The notes beneath the pieces were generated by a model. That model searched no databases, had not been told where the DNA came from, and saw only the letters and a list, made by a program, of their open reading frames with translations. DNA of 64,000 nt from Paenalkalicoccus suaedae (GTDB lineage Bacteria > Bacillota > Bacilli > Bacillales > Salisediminibacteriaceae), in assembly GCF_006965545.2 (NCBI RefSeq), contig NZ_CP041372.2:1240001-1304000 (forward strand), in the 5' to 3' direction. The translations under genes and the position numbers were made by a program. Shown here one piece after another: positions 7,953-15,605 of this stretch (the first letter of the stretch is position 1; each line of letters starts with the position of its first letter).

Positions 7953-9014
7953 TTAAGGAGTTTCTACGATTGTTACAGATACATTTTGGCGACCAAAGTT
8001 TAGCGCATCTTCACGTGATGGCATGAATAGGTCGATTTTGTTACCTTGGATTGCTCCACCGATGTCGCCAGCTACAGCACGACCATAGCCTTCTACTTCA
8101 ACGATAGATCCAAGTGGGATAACGTCAGGGTCTACAGCTACAACCTTTTGGTCTGGGTTGCTTCGTAGATCGATTCCTGTAAACGTTACACCTGAACAAC
8201 CTTCACAGTAAGCAGTGTAAGCAGTTGCTTCCATGTTTAGAGTTGTTCCGTCTGTTTCGTTACTTGTTGCTTGCGCTGCCTCAGTTGTAGATTCAGCTTG
8301 TACAGCTTCTTCAGCTGGAGCTTCTTCCTGAGCAGGCTCTTCTACTACAGGCTCTTCAGCAGGTGTTTCTTCTGCTACTGGTTCTTCTGCAGGTACTTCT
8401 TCTTGTACAGGCTCTTCTACAACAGGTTCCTCAGCAGGCGCGGCTTCTTGAGCTGGCTCAGTTTGGTTTACTCCTGGATTGTAGCGGCTTGTTACTTCGT
8501 GAAGTGCTGCATACGTTTCTGGACCTGCAACTCCTTGAGGGTCTTCGGTTACACCATGGTTACTTTGGAAAATAACGAGTGCTTCCTCTGTAATTGGTCC
8601 AAAGATACCGTCGATGTTAAATCCGTAAAGACCAAGCTCTGCTAAGTCTTTTTGTAGTTCTTCTACTAAATAGCCAGTGTCGCCGTGAGATAATTCACTT
8701 AGCGCACCTAATGTTTGAACACCAGGTAGACCATCTACAAGCAGATCATTTTCTGCTTGGAAGTTGCGAACTGCTTCTGCAGTGTGCGCATCGAATGTGC
8801 TATCAAAGCTATGAGTAGCATCTAGAAGATCATTTTCTCCTAAAAGCTCTTTAAGTTCTACCACGTGCTCATGTACTTTTCCTTCGTACAAGAGTTTCTC
8901 GCCAAGGTCTGTACCCTCTTCAGCTGCGCTTGCTTGCCCGCTTGCAAACAGAATTGCTCCTGCTGCGATCGCTGACATTCCAAAGCGTCGAAGAGTAGAT
9001 TGACTTTTGTCCAT
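7953..9014 (-). CDS. Secreted cell-wall protein: two peptidoglycan-binding repeats plus 3D domain
   Basis: 353 aa. A signal peptide (residues 1-31, cleavage after ASA) is followed by two PG_binding_1-like repeats (around 45-105 and 110-170, ending FDAHTAEAVRNFQ and IFGPITEEALVIFQ). A low-complexity Glu/Pro/Ala linker (about 185-245, EEPVVEEP-type units) leads to a C-terminal 3D domain with the diagnostic Asp residues in VAVDPDVIPLGS, AGDIGGAI and KIDLFM. 3D proteins of the YocH/YuiC type are muralytic, probably lytic transglycosylase-like. AAAGGAGGT lies 8 nt before the ATG at 9014; an in-frame ATG 12 codons upstream includes that site and is unlikely. The acidic linker would suit an alkaliphile. 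Confidence 0.88.
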   Translation of the reverse strand: MDKSQSTLRRFGMSAIAAGAILFASGQASAAEEGTDLGEKLLYEGKVHEHVVELKELLGENDLLDATHSFDSTFDAHTAEAVRNFQAENDLLVDGLPGVQTLGALSELSHGDTGYLVEELQKDLAELGLYGFNIDGIFGPITEEALVIFQSNHGVTEDPQGVAGPETYAALHEVTSRYNPGVNQTEPAQEAAPAEEPVVEEPVQEEVPAEEPVAEETPAEEPVVEEPAQEEAPAEEAVQAESTTEAAQATSNETDGTTLNMEATAYTAYCEGCSGVTFTGIDLRSNPDQKVVAVDPDVIPLGSIVEVEGYGRAVAGDIGGAIQGNKIDLFMPSREDALNFGRQNVSVTIVETP

Positions 9015-9074
9015 ATAATGGAACCTCCTTTGTTGTTGCGTTGATGTCAAATTGAGTTGATGTCAACGAGCATC

Positions 9075-9103
9075 ATCGTACCAAGCAATTCAACAAGGAT
9101 CAA
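9075..9103 (-). promoter_or_regulatory. Candidate sigma-A promoter of the 3D-domain gene
   Basis: TTGATC (9098-9103), 17-nt spacer, TACGAT (9075-9080) with an upstream TG, on the minus strand. Confidence 0.5.
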
Positions 9104-9177
9104 TAGATAAGGGCTCCATTTAATATAATGACATGCGATTGTTACGTGGTGAAATGTTCCTGTCATGAACAAGAGAT

Positions 9178-9714
9178 TTAACCATTATTAACAGGTATTT
9201 CGCGTGAATATAGCCACTGTTCTTTGAGAATTGCCATTTCATAGAGGGTAAGGGATGTCTCTCCAACTACCACGTGATTCTCTTTTATCTCCGTCACCTT
9301 AAAGCCCAAGCGCTCATATAATAGCTTAGCTTTTGGATTATTATCAAAAACACCTAACGTCACTTTCACCAAATCTAACTCTTTAAAGGCAACGTGAAGT
9401 GCTTGCTCGATCATCTTTTTACCGTAGCCTTTACCACGATGTGCATCGTTAATCAGTACTTTACCAATGCGAGCTGATCGAGTAAGCGGGTTTATGTACC
9501 TCAACGCGAGATGTCCAATAAGACCGTCGTCTTCCGTTGAACACGCAAAGAGTCTACTCGTTTTTTCTCCTATATAACGATCTAGCTGGTCGTGTGTGAG
9601 GGGAAAGGTGAAGGTTGTGCCAGACCAAGTTATCATGAACTCCTCGTCAGTAGCATTGATCCAAGTCATTAGAGGATCAACATGTTCTTTTGTGAATGGC
9701 GATAATGTTATCAT
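9178..9714 (-). CDS. GNAT family N-acetyltransferase (RimJ/RimL-like)
   Basis: 178 aa. The acetyl-CoA binding motif A is visible as RIGKVLINDAHRGKGYGKKMI (R/Q-x-x-G-x-G in RGKGYG), followed by the typical VFDNNPKAKLLYERLGFK segment at residues 125-142. No membrane helix or fused domain. Substrate unknown; RimJ/RimL relatives acetylate protein N-termini, but many GNATs of this size act on small molecules. The start follows AAAAGGAG with an 8-nt spacer. Its stop is 50 nt upstream of nothing obvious on the same strand, and it precedes the 3D-domain gene without a visible terminator. Confidence 0.8.
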   Translation of the reverse strand: MITLSPFTKEHVDPLMTWINATDEEFMITWSGTTFTFPLTHDQLDRYIGEKTSRLFACSTEDDGLIGHLALRYINPLTRSARIGKVLINDAHRGKGYGKKMIEQALHVAFKELDLVKVTLGVFDNNPKAKLLYERLGFKVTEIKENHVVVGETSLTLYEMAILKEQWLYSREIPVNNG

Positions 9715-9768
9715 GGATATGACTCCTTTTTAGTAAAAGTATAGAGGTTGAGTGACCAGGAGGGAATC

Positions 9769-9921
9769 ATGAACGGGATAATTTTTATTATTTGTTTAGC
9801 GATGGCGTTAGTTGGGCCTGTCACGCGCGTGCTCGGATATCCGTCGATTTATTTTTACGTAATCAGCTTAGTCGGGATCGTAGGGATTGTTTATATAGAA
9901 AATAGTAGGCGCAGGTCTTGA
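9769..9921 (+). CDS. Small two-span membrane protein, 50 aa
   Basis: Short gene with a good AGGAGGG ribosome binding site 4-5 nt before the ATG. The product is almost wholly hydrophobic: helix 1 at residues 3-17 (IIFIICLAMALVGPV), a short turn, helix 2 at about 26-43 (YFYVISLVGIVGIVYI), ending in ENSRRRS. No family recognised. It precedes map on the same strand by 65 nt and might be cotranscribed with it. Confidence 0.6.
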   Translation: MNGIIFIICLAMALVGPVTRVLGYPSIYFYVISLVGIVGIVYIENSRRRS

Positions 9922-9986
9922 GATTAGGAATAAGCTCTTGATATGATAGATAGGGTTAATAAGAAGAAAGTTGATGAGGTGAGAGA

Positions 9987-10757
9987 ATGATTCAGAGAAA
10001 GTCTGAACGTGAAATAGAGTTAATGAAGGAATCTGGTCGTTTAGTCGCAAGCTTACACAAAAAGATTGCGACGATGATTAAACCAGGAGTTACAACACTT
10101 GAGATTGATCGATTTGTAGAGGATTCCTTAAAGAAAGTAGGCGCGAAGCCTGCGCAAAAAGGATATCAAGGCTATGCATTCGCAACATGTGCGTCTATTA
10201 ATGATGAGATTTGCCATGGTTTCCCCCGAAAAGGCAAGCTAGTAGAGGGCGATATTGTGACGATTGATTTTGTCGTTGATTATAATGGGGGGCTCGCTGA
10301 CTCTGCGTGGACGTATGAGGTTGGTAGCGTAACAGATGAGGTGAAGAAGCTGAATCAGGCGACGAAAGAGGCGCTTTATAAAGGAATTGAGCAGGCTGTT
10401 GCCGGTAACCGTATCGGAGATATTGGGGCGGCAATTCAATCCTATATTGATCCACTTGGATATGGGATCGTGCGTGATTTTGCTGGACACGGGATCGGAC
10501 CGACGATTCATGAGTCGCCTAATATTCCACACTATGGGCAGCCTAGCCGCGGCGCAAGGCTGAAGGAGGGCATGGCCATTACGATTGAGCCGATGATCAA
10601 TATTGGCGAGTGGCAATCCTCGATGGACAGCAACGGCTGGACCGCTCGTACCCAAGACGGTTCGCTTTCTTCTCAATACGAGCACACGCTCATTGTTACA
10701 GACGGCAAACCAATCATCACAACCGATCAAGACCGTGATGACCTGTTTGATCTATAA
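9987..10757 (+). CDS. map: Type I methionine aminopeptidase
   Basis: 256 aa cytosolic metalloprotease that removes the initiator methionine. Catalytic His in DEICHGFP; the metal ligands are the Asp of IDFVVDYNGGLADSAW (two aspartates), His of GHGIGPTIHESP, Glu of TIEPMINIG and Glu of SQYEHTLIV. Lacks the N-terminal zinc-finger extension of type 1b enzymes. The genomic setting is not the ribosomal adk-map-infA cluster, so this is more likely the second, MapB/YflG-like enzyme than the essential housekeeping one. Start follows GAGGTGAGAGA. Ends at its own terminator. Confidence 0.93.
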   Translation: MIQRKSEREIELMKESGRLVASLHKKIATMIKPGVTTLEIDRFVEDSLKKVGAKPAQKGYQGYAFATCASINDEICHGFPRKGKLVEGDIVTIDFVVDYNGGLADSAWTYEVGSVTDEVKKLNQATKEALYKGIEQAVAGNRIGDIGAAIQSYIDPLGYGIVRDFAGHGIGPTIHESPNIPHYGQPSRGARLKEGMAITIEPMINIGEWQSSMDSNGWTARTQDGSLSSQYEHTLIVTDGKPIITTDQDRDDLFDL

Positions 10758-10775
10758 GCTGCGGGAGAAAATAGG

Positions 10776-10813
10776 AGAGGCAGCACTTGACTAGGTGCTG
10801 CTCTTTTTATTTT
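10776..10813 (+). terminator. Intrinsic terminator of map
   Basis: CAGCAC-ttgactag-GTGCTG stem followed by CTCTTTTTATTTT. Confidence 0.8.
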
Positions 10814-11015
10814 GCTCTATAGGCGTGAGCTCTGTTAGCACAATGATTTAAGGAGCTTAGGTTGAAAGGATAGATAACTAGCGCGAGAATAGCTATTTTT
10901 TTGGATACAGTGGCTCTTCGCGCATGACGGTGTTGTCATATGCGCGCTATTCATATAGTAAGTTTAATTTTATGAGGTTGGGTGTGGGATACAACTTCGG
11001 GAGAACGGTAGAGTG

Positions 11016-11405
11016 CGAAGTCCATAAGGCTGGGAACAGGCACATAAAACTCAGATGGGGCACATAACTCTGGAATGCGGAACATAACTATGCGAGAGGC
11101 AGGGCACGAAGTCCATAACTCTGGGAACAGGCACATAAAATCTAGATGGGGAACATAAAACTGGAATGGGGAACATAAAACTGGAATGTGGAACATAACA
11201 TTGCGTGCGCGGAGCACGAAGTCCATAACTTCGAAATCAGGCACATAAAATCCAGATGGGGCACATAATTCTGGAATGCGGAACATAACTATGCGAGAGG
11301 CAGGGCACGAAGTCCATAACTCCGAAACAAGGCACATAAAATCTAGATGGGGAACATAAATCTGGAATGCGGAACATAACTTTCATTTAAGGAACATAAC
11401 TATCA
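11016..11405. repeat. Array 2: eighteen CATAA cores on a 20-nt step with 30/31-nt breaks
   Basis: CATAA starts at 11023, 11043, 11063, 11083, 11114, 11134, 11154, 11174, 11194, 11224, 11244, 11264, 11284, 11315, 11335, 11355, 11375 and 11395. Steps are 20 nt except three of 30-31 nt, i.e. one extra helical turn. The longer steps contain a CGAAGTCC element (11016, 11107, 11217, 11308), so larger units of 91, 110 and 91 nt are also repeated. Lies between the convergent map and hydrolase genes. Confidence 0.85.
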
Positions 11406-11467
11406 AAAATCACGCACACTCCCCCCTTAAAACCTCACCAGCCCCAAAAACAATCTTCATTTACATA

Positions 11468-11499
11468 TAAAAAAGACTAGGAAGCTGTACTTCCTAGCC
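11468..11499 (-). terminator. Intrinsic terminator of the alpha/beta hydrolase gene
   Basis: CTAGGAAG-ctgta-CTTCCTAG with a TCTTTTTT tail on the minus strand. Confidence 0.9.
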
Positions 11500-11508
11500 T
11501 TATCTCTA

Positions 11509-12465
11509 TTAATTAGCAAGTGCATCTTCTATAAATGGGAGAACGCGTTCTAAATACTCCTCTGGCATGTCTGGATAGGTCTGGACATGATCTGGACCTT
11601 CTGGTAACCAAATGTCAAAGGCATCTGGATGCAGGGCATGCATCCGCTCGCTTTCTGTGTATGGAATGAGTGGATCGTCGATGCTATGGATAAACAGAAT
11701 TGGCGTTGGATAGATGCTGTTAACTGCTTCTATAGGTTCGAGTCGGTCTACATCTATACCTGTATACAATGGTGCTGTATAAAGAATGATTGGCGTGAAA
11801 GGAAAGTCAGGTAGATTCGTCCAAACGGACATATTCGTTTCTAAATAGCTACGTAAGCTACTGAATGGACTATCTACAACGATGCTAGCAATATCTTCGC
11901 TATCTTCGCGCCCAGCGTAGCCTAATGTCGTTGCGGCTCCCATTGATATACCGTAAAGGATAACTGGATCATCGAATCGTTCATTTGCCCATTCGACTGT
12001 GCCGGCTAAATCGTCCTGCTCCATGTCTCCAATTGTCGTGATAGATCCTGCTGAATCGCCTGCGTTACGAAAATCATAGAGAATAACGCGATAGCCTTCC
12101 TCTCTAAATTCATTCGCTAATGATAGAAAGCCGACGTTTTCTTCCTCACGATTGCCCCTATAACCATGGCTCATGATAATAGTAGCCGTAGCATCGGACT
12201 CTGGTTCAATAAGCCAGCCGCTTAATGATGTTTCACCGTCAGCGCTAAAATAGGACATATCTTCATAAGGGAGATCAACATCCTCTGGAGTCCCCATGAG
12301 AGGTTTTGTGTCCGTTCGTGTCATGTTAAGTCCAACATAAACGGATATTCCTAATATCACGATTGTGAGCATGACTACTAAAAATACAAGTAGCCTAACG
12401 AGCCACCTGAATGGTCGCTTTGGCTTTGGTGCGTAAAGTGGTTCTACTGGTATGTGTCCTGCCAA
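11509..12465 (-). CDS. Membrane-anchored alpha/beta hydrolase
   Basis: 318 aa. One N-terminal membrane anchor (residues 23-45, LVRLLVFLVVMLTIVILGI) puts the hydrolase domain outside the cell. The catalytic serine is in LYGISMGAA near residue 170, the acid in HSIDDPLIPY and the histidine in GPDHVQTYP near the C-terminus; the oxyanion segment is MSHGYRGN. It resembles the YqkD-like serine hydrolases of Bacillus; substrate unknown. The start is TTG, chosen because AGAAGGAGG lies 6 nt upstream and no ATG is placed better. Confidence 0.82.
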   Translation of the reverse strand: MAGHIPVEPLYAPKPKRPFRWLVRLLVFLVVMLTIVILGISVYVGLNMTRTDTKPLMGTPEDVDLPYEDMSYFSADGETSLSGWLIEPESDATATIIMSHGYRGNREEENVGFLSLANEFREEGYRVILYDFRNAGDSAGSITTIGDMEQDDLAGTVEWANERFDDPVILYGISMGAATTLGYAGREDSEDIASIVVDSPFSSLRSYLETNMSVWTNLPDFPFTPIILYTAPLYTGIDVDRLEPIEAVNSIYPTPILFIHSIDDPLIPYTESERMHALHPDAFDIWLPEGPDHVQTYPDMPEEYLERVLPFIEDALAN

Positions 12466-12619
12466 AATGGTACCTCCTTCTAAACTTCTACTCTATGTAT
12501 CATACCTTATTAAAAGGATAGATTTGGACTATTTTTGCGAAAAAAAGGCATGAATTTTGTCAAAAGGGTTTTATTTACACCTCATCTAGTTTTTAATGGT
12601 GACAAGGAGGGATTACGTT

Positions 12620-13456
12620 ATGGTTAATCCGCTTATCTCTTCTATTGGAGAGGCGCTTCAACATTCAAAGGAGACGATTGCCCATGATATTTATCAATCG
12701 TTTCGTACGAAGCACGATGTTCAATTTTCTAAAATACCGCAGGATAGTTTTTTAAAGAAATTAGAGGCATATGTAGAGATTTTGGGCAGTGAACTCAAAG
12801 AGCATGCAACGGAAGATACAAATCTCGCAGCTCGTGAGTGGGGCAAGGAATTTGGTAATCACGCAGCAAGTCTAGGCTTGTCAGCTGAAAAAGCGATGCT
12901 AGTTGTACCAATTCTACGAAGAACTCTCTATGAAATCATTCGAGCAGAATTTGGTCGCGAAGTGCATGATGTGAAAGATTACTATGAAATTGCTGATGCG
13001 ATTGATCCTATTTTAGATCGGACCATCTATGCGTTTACACAAGAGTATGTAGAGGAGAATGAGAAGAGCTTAGCGCAGGTTCAGGCTGAAGTAATGGAGC
13101 TATCCGTCCCAGTAGTACCTTTAACACAAGAGGTGGCGATCCTACCTATTATTGGTACCATTAACTCCACTAGGTCACAGCTGTTGCTCACGCAAGCATT
13201 AGATCGTGGAAGGGAGCTCAAACTCTCCCACTTAATTGTTGATTTATCTGGCGTGCATGTGATGGATACGTATGTGGCACAAAACTTATTTAACTTGCAC
13301 GATGCGTTAAAAGTAGTTGGAATCAAAGCTATTTTTTCTGGGCTTCGACCATCACTAGCTCAAACTCTCGTTCATCTAGGAATCTCATTTGAGCATGTAG
13401 CAGTAGTTAGTAATTTAAAGCAAGCATTAAAAATGGCAGATCTATCACTCTCCTAA
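12620..13456 (+). CDS. RsbR-family stressosome protein (RsbT co-antagonist, STAS domain)
   Basis: 278 aa. The N-terminal half (residues 1-150) is the variable sensor region; the C-terminal STAS domain (about 165-275) starts VAILPIIGTINSTRS and carries DLSGVHVMDTYVAQNLF. Both threonines used as RsbT phosphorylation sites in B. subtilis RsbR proteins appear conserved (IGTI and MDTY). Such proteins form the 1.8-MDa stressosome that controls sigma-B. The gene stands alone, as RsbRB/C/D paralogues do. AAGGAGGG lies 8 nt before the ATG at 12620; the in-frame ATG at 12596 would put that site inside the gene. Confidence 0.85.
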   Translation: MVNPLISSIGEALQHSKETIAHDIYQSFRTKHDVQFSKIPQDSFLKKLEAYVEILGSELKEHATEDTNLAAREWGKEFGNHAASLGLSAEKAMLVVPILRRTLYEIIRAEFGREVHDVKDYYEIADAIDPILDRTIYAFTQEYVEENEKSLAQVQAEVMELSVPVVPLTQEVAILPIIGTINSTRSQLLLTQALDRGRELKLSHLIVDLSGVHVMDTYVAQNLFNLHDALKVVGIKAIFSGLRPSLAQTLVHLGISFEHVAVVSNLKQALKMADLSLS

Positions 13457-13497
13457 TATTGGTTCTCTTACCAATCAGATCTTACTGGAAACCTTTT

Positions 13498-13523
13498 CCC
13501 CTTGCCCACAAGGGGATTTTTTT
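13498..13523 (+). terminator. Intrinsic terminator of the RsbR-family gene
   Basis: CCCCTTG-ccca-CAAGGGG followed by ATTTTTTT. Confidence 0.9.
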
Positions 13524-13553
13524 GTGTTTTAATTACTCTCGTGGAGGTGATTT

Positions 13554-14213
13554 ATGATGCTAAAAAAACTACTGGCATCAGTTGCAACGATTTTTGTTTT
13601 ATCTATATTCTTCGCGGTAGCAGCAAGTGCCCAAACACATACCGTAGAAAGAGGAGAGACACTTTGGCAAATCTCGCAAAAGTATAATGTCTCCCTACAA
13701 GAGTTGGTAAGGAATAATCAGTCGCTCACAAACCCGAACGTTATTTATCCAGGACAACGCATTACCGTATCTCAGCCAAGCGGTCAAGCACAGGCGCAAA
13801 CGCAACCACAGACTCAAGATCAAAATATGTCACAGTTTGAGCAAGAGGTCGTGCGCCTTACAAACATAGAGAGACAAAAGCAAGGTCTACCTGCGCTTCG
13901 CGCGAATGCTAGTCTTGCAAACGTAGCGAGAGTAAAATCACAGGATATGAGAGATCGCAATTATTTTTCTCACCAAAGTCCAACATACGGTAGCCCATTT
14001 GATATGATGAGACAATTCCAAATCTCTTATCAGTCAGCTGGTGAAAATATTGCAGCGGGTCAAACGACGCCTGAGCAAGTCGTACAAGGATGGATGAATT
14101 CACCTGGTCACCGTGCCAACATTATGAGCACGTCATTTAATCAAATTGGAATTGGATATGCGCAAGGTGGCTCTTATCGTCACTATTGGACGCAAATGTT
14201 TATCCGAAATTAA
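13554..14213 (+). CDS. Secreted LysM-CAP domain protein (YkwD-like)
   Basis: 219 aa. Signal peptide (1-26, cleavage after ASA), one LysM peptidoglycan/chitin-binding motif (28-72, HTVERGETLWQISQKYNVS...PGQRITV), a Gln-rich linker, then a CAP/SCP domain (about 90-218) with FSHQSP, AGENIAAG and HYWTQMF. Bacterial CAP proteins with LysM are found on the cell wall or spore; YkwD-like members are common in Bacillus and their enzymatic role is unproven. GGAGG lies 6 nt before the ATG; a second ATG follows directly. Monocistronic. Confidence 0.88.
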   Translation: MMLKKLLASVATIFVLSIFFAVAASAQTHTVERGETLWQISQKYNVSLQELVRNNQSLTNPNVIYPGQRITVSQPSGQAQAQTQPQTQDQNMSQFEQEVVRLTNIERQKQGLPALRANASLANVARVKSQDMRDRNYFSHQSPTYGSPFDMMRQFQISYQSAGENIAAGQTTPEQVVQGWMNSPGHRANIMSTSFNQIGIGYAQGGSYRHYWTQMFIRN

Positions 14214-14321
14214 AGAGTTGCCATAATCACGAGTTAGTTGATATGGATTGACGGATATGAGAGGATTTTTACGTCAATTTATAGTATACTAATAGAAAGA
14301 ATCGTGAATGAGGTGATGGGG

Positions 14322-15164
14322 ATGCAATTCAAGGAATATTCACATGCAAAAGATGTGTTAGCGCGAGTTGGGCCAATGCTCGAAAAGCGTGAGGTGCAGC
14401 ACAATCTGCCCCTTGGTGTCCTTCGCCAGTTAGAACGTGAACGAGATCCAGATTGTTTTTTGGCTGTAGGAGAACGTGATGGTGAACCTGTATCTGTCAT
14501 GATCCAGACACCTCCAAGAAAGCTCATTATATGTGGGAAACAAGATGCAATGAAAGAGACGGCAGAATGGATGTATCAAGTTAAACCAGATTTGAATGGA
14601 GTGATCGGATGCTCCGACAGTGCTGAAGCATTTACTCGTGCCTGGACGGAAATTTCTGGCGCGGCTTCAGAGCCGGTGAGACGTCAAGTTATCTTTCGTC
14701 TAGATAAGGTGAAGGAGTTTGACCGACCACAAGGGAAGCTGACGTATGCAAATGAAGATGACTTTGAGCTTGTCATGTCTTGGACGGAGGAGTTTGCTCT
14801 TGGATCAATGCGAGCATCTGACCTCGAACGTTTAGAAGAGACCGTTATGCAGGAGATTAAACATAATCAGGTTTTCCTATGGCGAGACCAATACTGCACG
14901 CCAGTTTCAATGGCGAAGCGCGCCCGTGAGCTCACAAATGGCATCGTCGTAAACTATGTTTATACGCCAGAGGAGTACGAGCGTCAAGGTTTCGCAACGG
15001 CATGTGTAGGCGCACTTTCAGAGCGACTGCTTAAAGAAGGATATCGCTTTTGTAGCGTTAACACAAATGATGACCATGAGGCATCCCAATCTGTTTATAA
15101 AAAGCTAGGCTATGAGCCAGTCGGTTCGGCAATAGAATTTAGCTATACAACATCTGTTACGTGA
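14322..15164 (+). CDS. GNAT family N-acetyltransferase, two-domain
   Basis: 281 aa. The C-terminal domain (residues 130-280) has a GNAT acetyl-CoA motif (NYVYTPEEYERQGFAT, the RQGFAT loop) and the closing SVYKKLGYEPVGSAIEFSY. The N-terminal 120 residues look like the degenerate GNAT half found in tandem acetyltransferases. Substrate unknown. GAGGTG lies 6 nt before the ATG at 14322 and the protein then begins MQFKEYSHAKDVL, typical of the family; the upstream in-frame extension overlaps the promoter region and has no ribosome binding site. Confidence 0.78.
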   Translation: MQFKEYSHAKDVLARVGPMLEKREVQHNLPLGVLRQLERERDPDCFLAVGERDGEPVSVMIQTPPRKLIICGKQDAMKETAEWMYQVKPDLNGVIGCSDSAEAFTRAWTEISGAASEPVRRQVIFRLDKVKEFDRPQGKLTYANEDDFELVMSWTEEFALGSMRASDLERLEETVMQEIKHNQVFLWRDQYCTPVSMAKRARELTNGIVVNYVYTPEEYERQGFATACVGALSERLLKEGYRFCSVNTNDDHEASQSVYKKLGYEPVGSAIEFSYTTSVT

Positions 15165-15193
15165 GGAGAGAGCCCGAGGTGGCTCTCTTTTTT
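15165..15193 (+). terminator. Intrinsic terminator of the acetyltransferase gene
   Basis: AGAGAGCC-cgaggt-GGCTCTCT followed by TTTTT. Confidence 0.88.
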
Positions 15194-15199
15194 GCATAG

Positions 15200-15227
15200 A
15201 AAAAGCAGAGCCACATAGGGCTCTGCA
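15200..15227 (-). terminator. Intrinsic terminator of the UbiB/phasin-like operon
   Basis: GCAGAGCC and GGCTCTGC arms with TTTTTC on the minus strand; back to back with the preceding terminator. Confidence 0.88.
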
Positions 15228-15236
15228 TATGCATAC

Positions 15237-15590
15237 TTATGACAAATGATCGTTTGAGTCTACGGGAGCTTCTTTCGCTGCAAGCTCCTGCTCTAAAGCC
15301 AGCACTCGTCTTTCAAGCGTATCAACCTTCTCTAGTAGCTCCGCATGCTCATCTCGAGACACAAGGTGCATGTCTTCTAACAACATACGAATGCGCTCCT
15401 TTGAACGTCGGCTTAGCTCCTCTTCTTTCTCCGTACCTTTTGTAAGTAATTGTGCATAAAGTGCGTCTGCTTTATCTGGTTTTACTTTCCCTTTAGATAC
15501 AAGATCATCAACGTAATGACTAACCTTTTCCTTACTTGTTGCTGCTGCACCTAATCCTAATAGGAAACCTGTTTTTAGTACTTTTCTCAT
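15237..15590 (-). CDS. Phasin-like coiled-coil protein
   Basis: 117 aa. A short hydrophobic N-terminus (VLKTGFLLGLGAAATSKEKV) precedes a helix-rich charged region; residues 65-110 (LEKVDTLERRVLALEQELAAKEA) form a clear heptad coiled coil. It resembles the polyhydroxyalkanoate-regulator phasin family (COG3937), which in Firmicutes regularly follows an AarF/UbiB kinase gene, as here (15 nt downstream). The function of that pair is not established; an association with membranes or lipid surfaces is inferred. RBS AGGAGGAAT precedes the ATG. Confidence 0.72.
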   Translation of the reverse strand: MRKVLKTGFLLGLGAAATSKEKVSHYVDDLVSKGKVKPDKADALYAQLLTKGTEKEEELSRRSKERIRMLLEDMHLVSRDEHAELLEKVDTLERRVLALEQELAAKEAPVDSNDHLS

Positions 15591-15605
15591 GATAATTCCT
15601 CCTCG

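Noticed and set aside
8271-8645. Plus-strand frame antisense to the 3D-domain gene
   Set aside because: Mirror of the Glu/Pro linker codons of a gene with a signal peptide, ribosome binding site and known domains.
10951-11337. Minus-strand frame of 128 codons with repeated MF-x-IP / FYVP-type units
   Set aside because: Arises from the CATAA array; steps of 20 and 31 nt shift the frame, and there is no translation signal.
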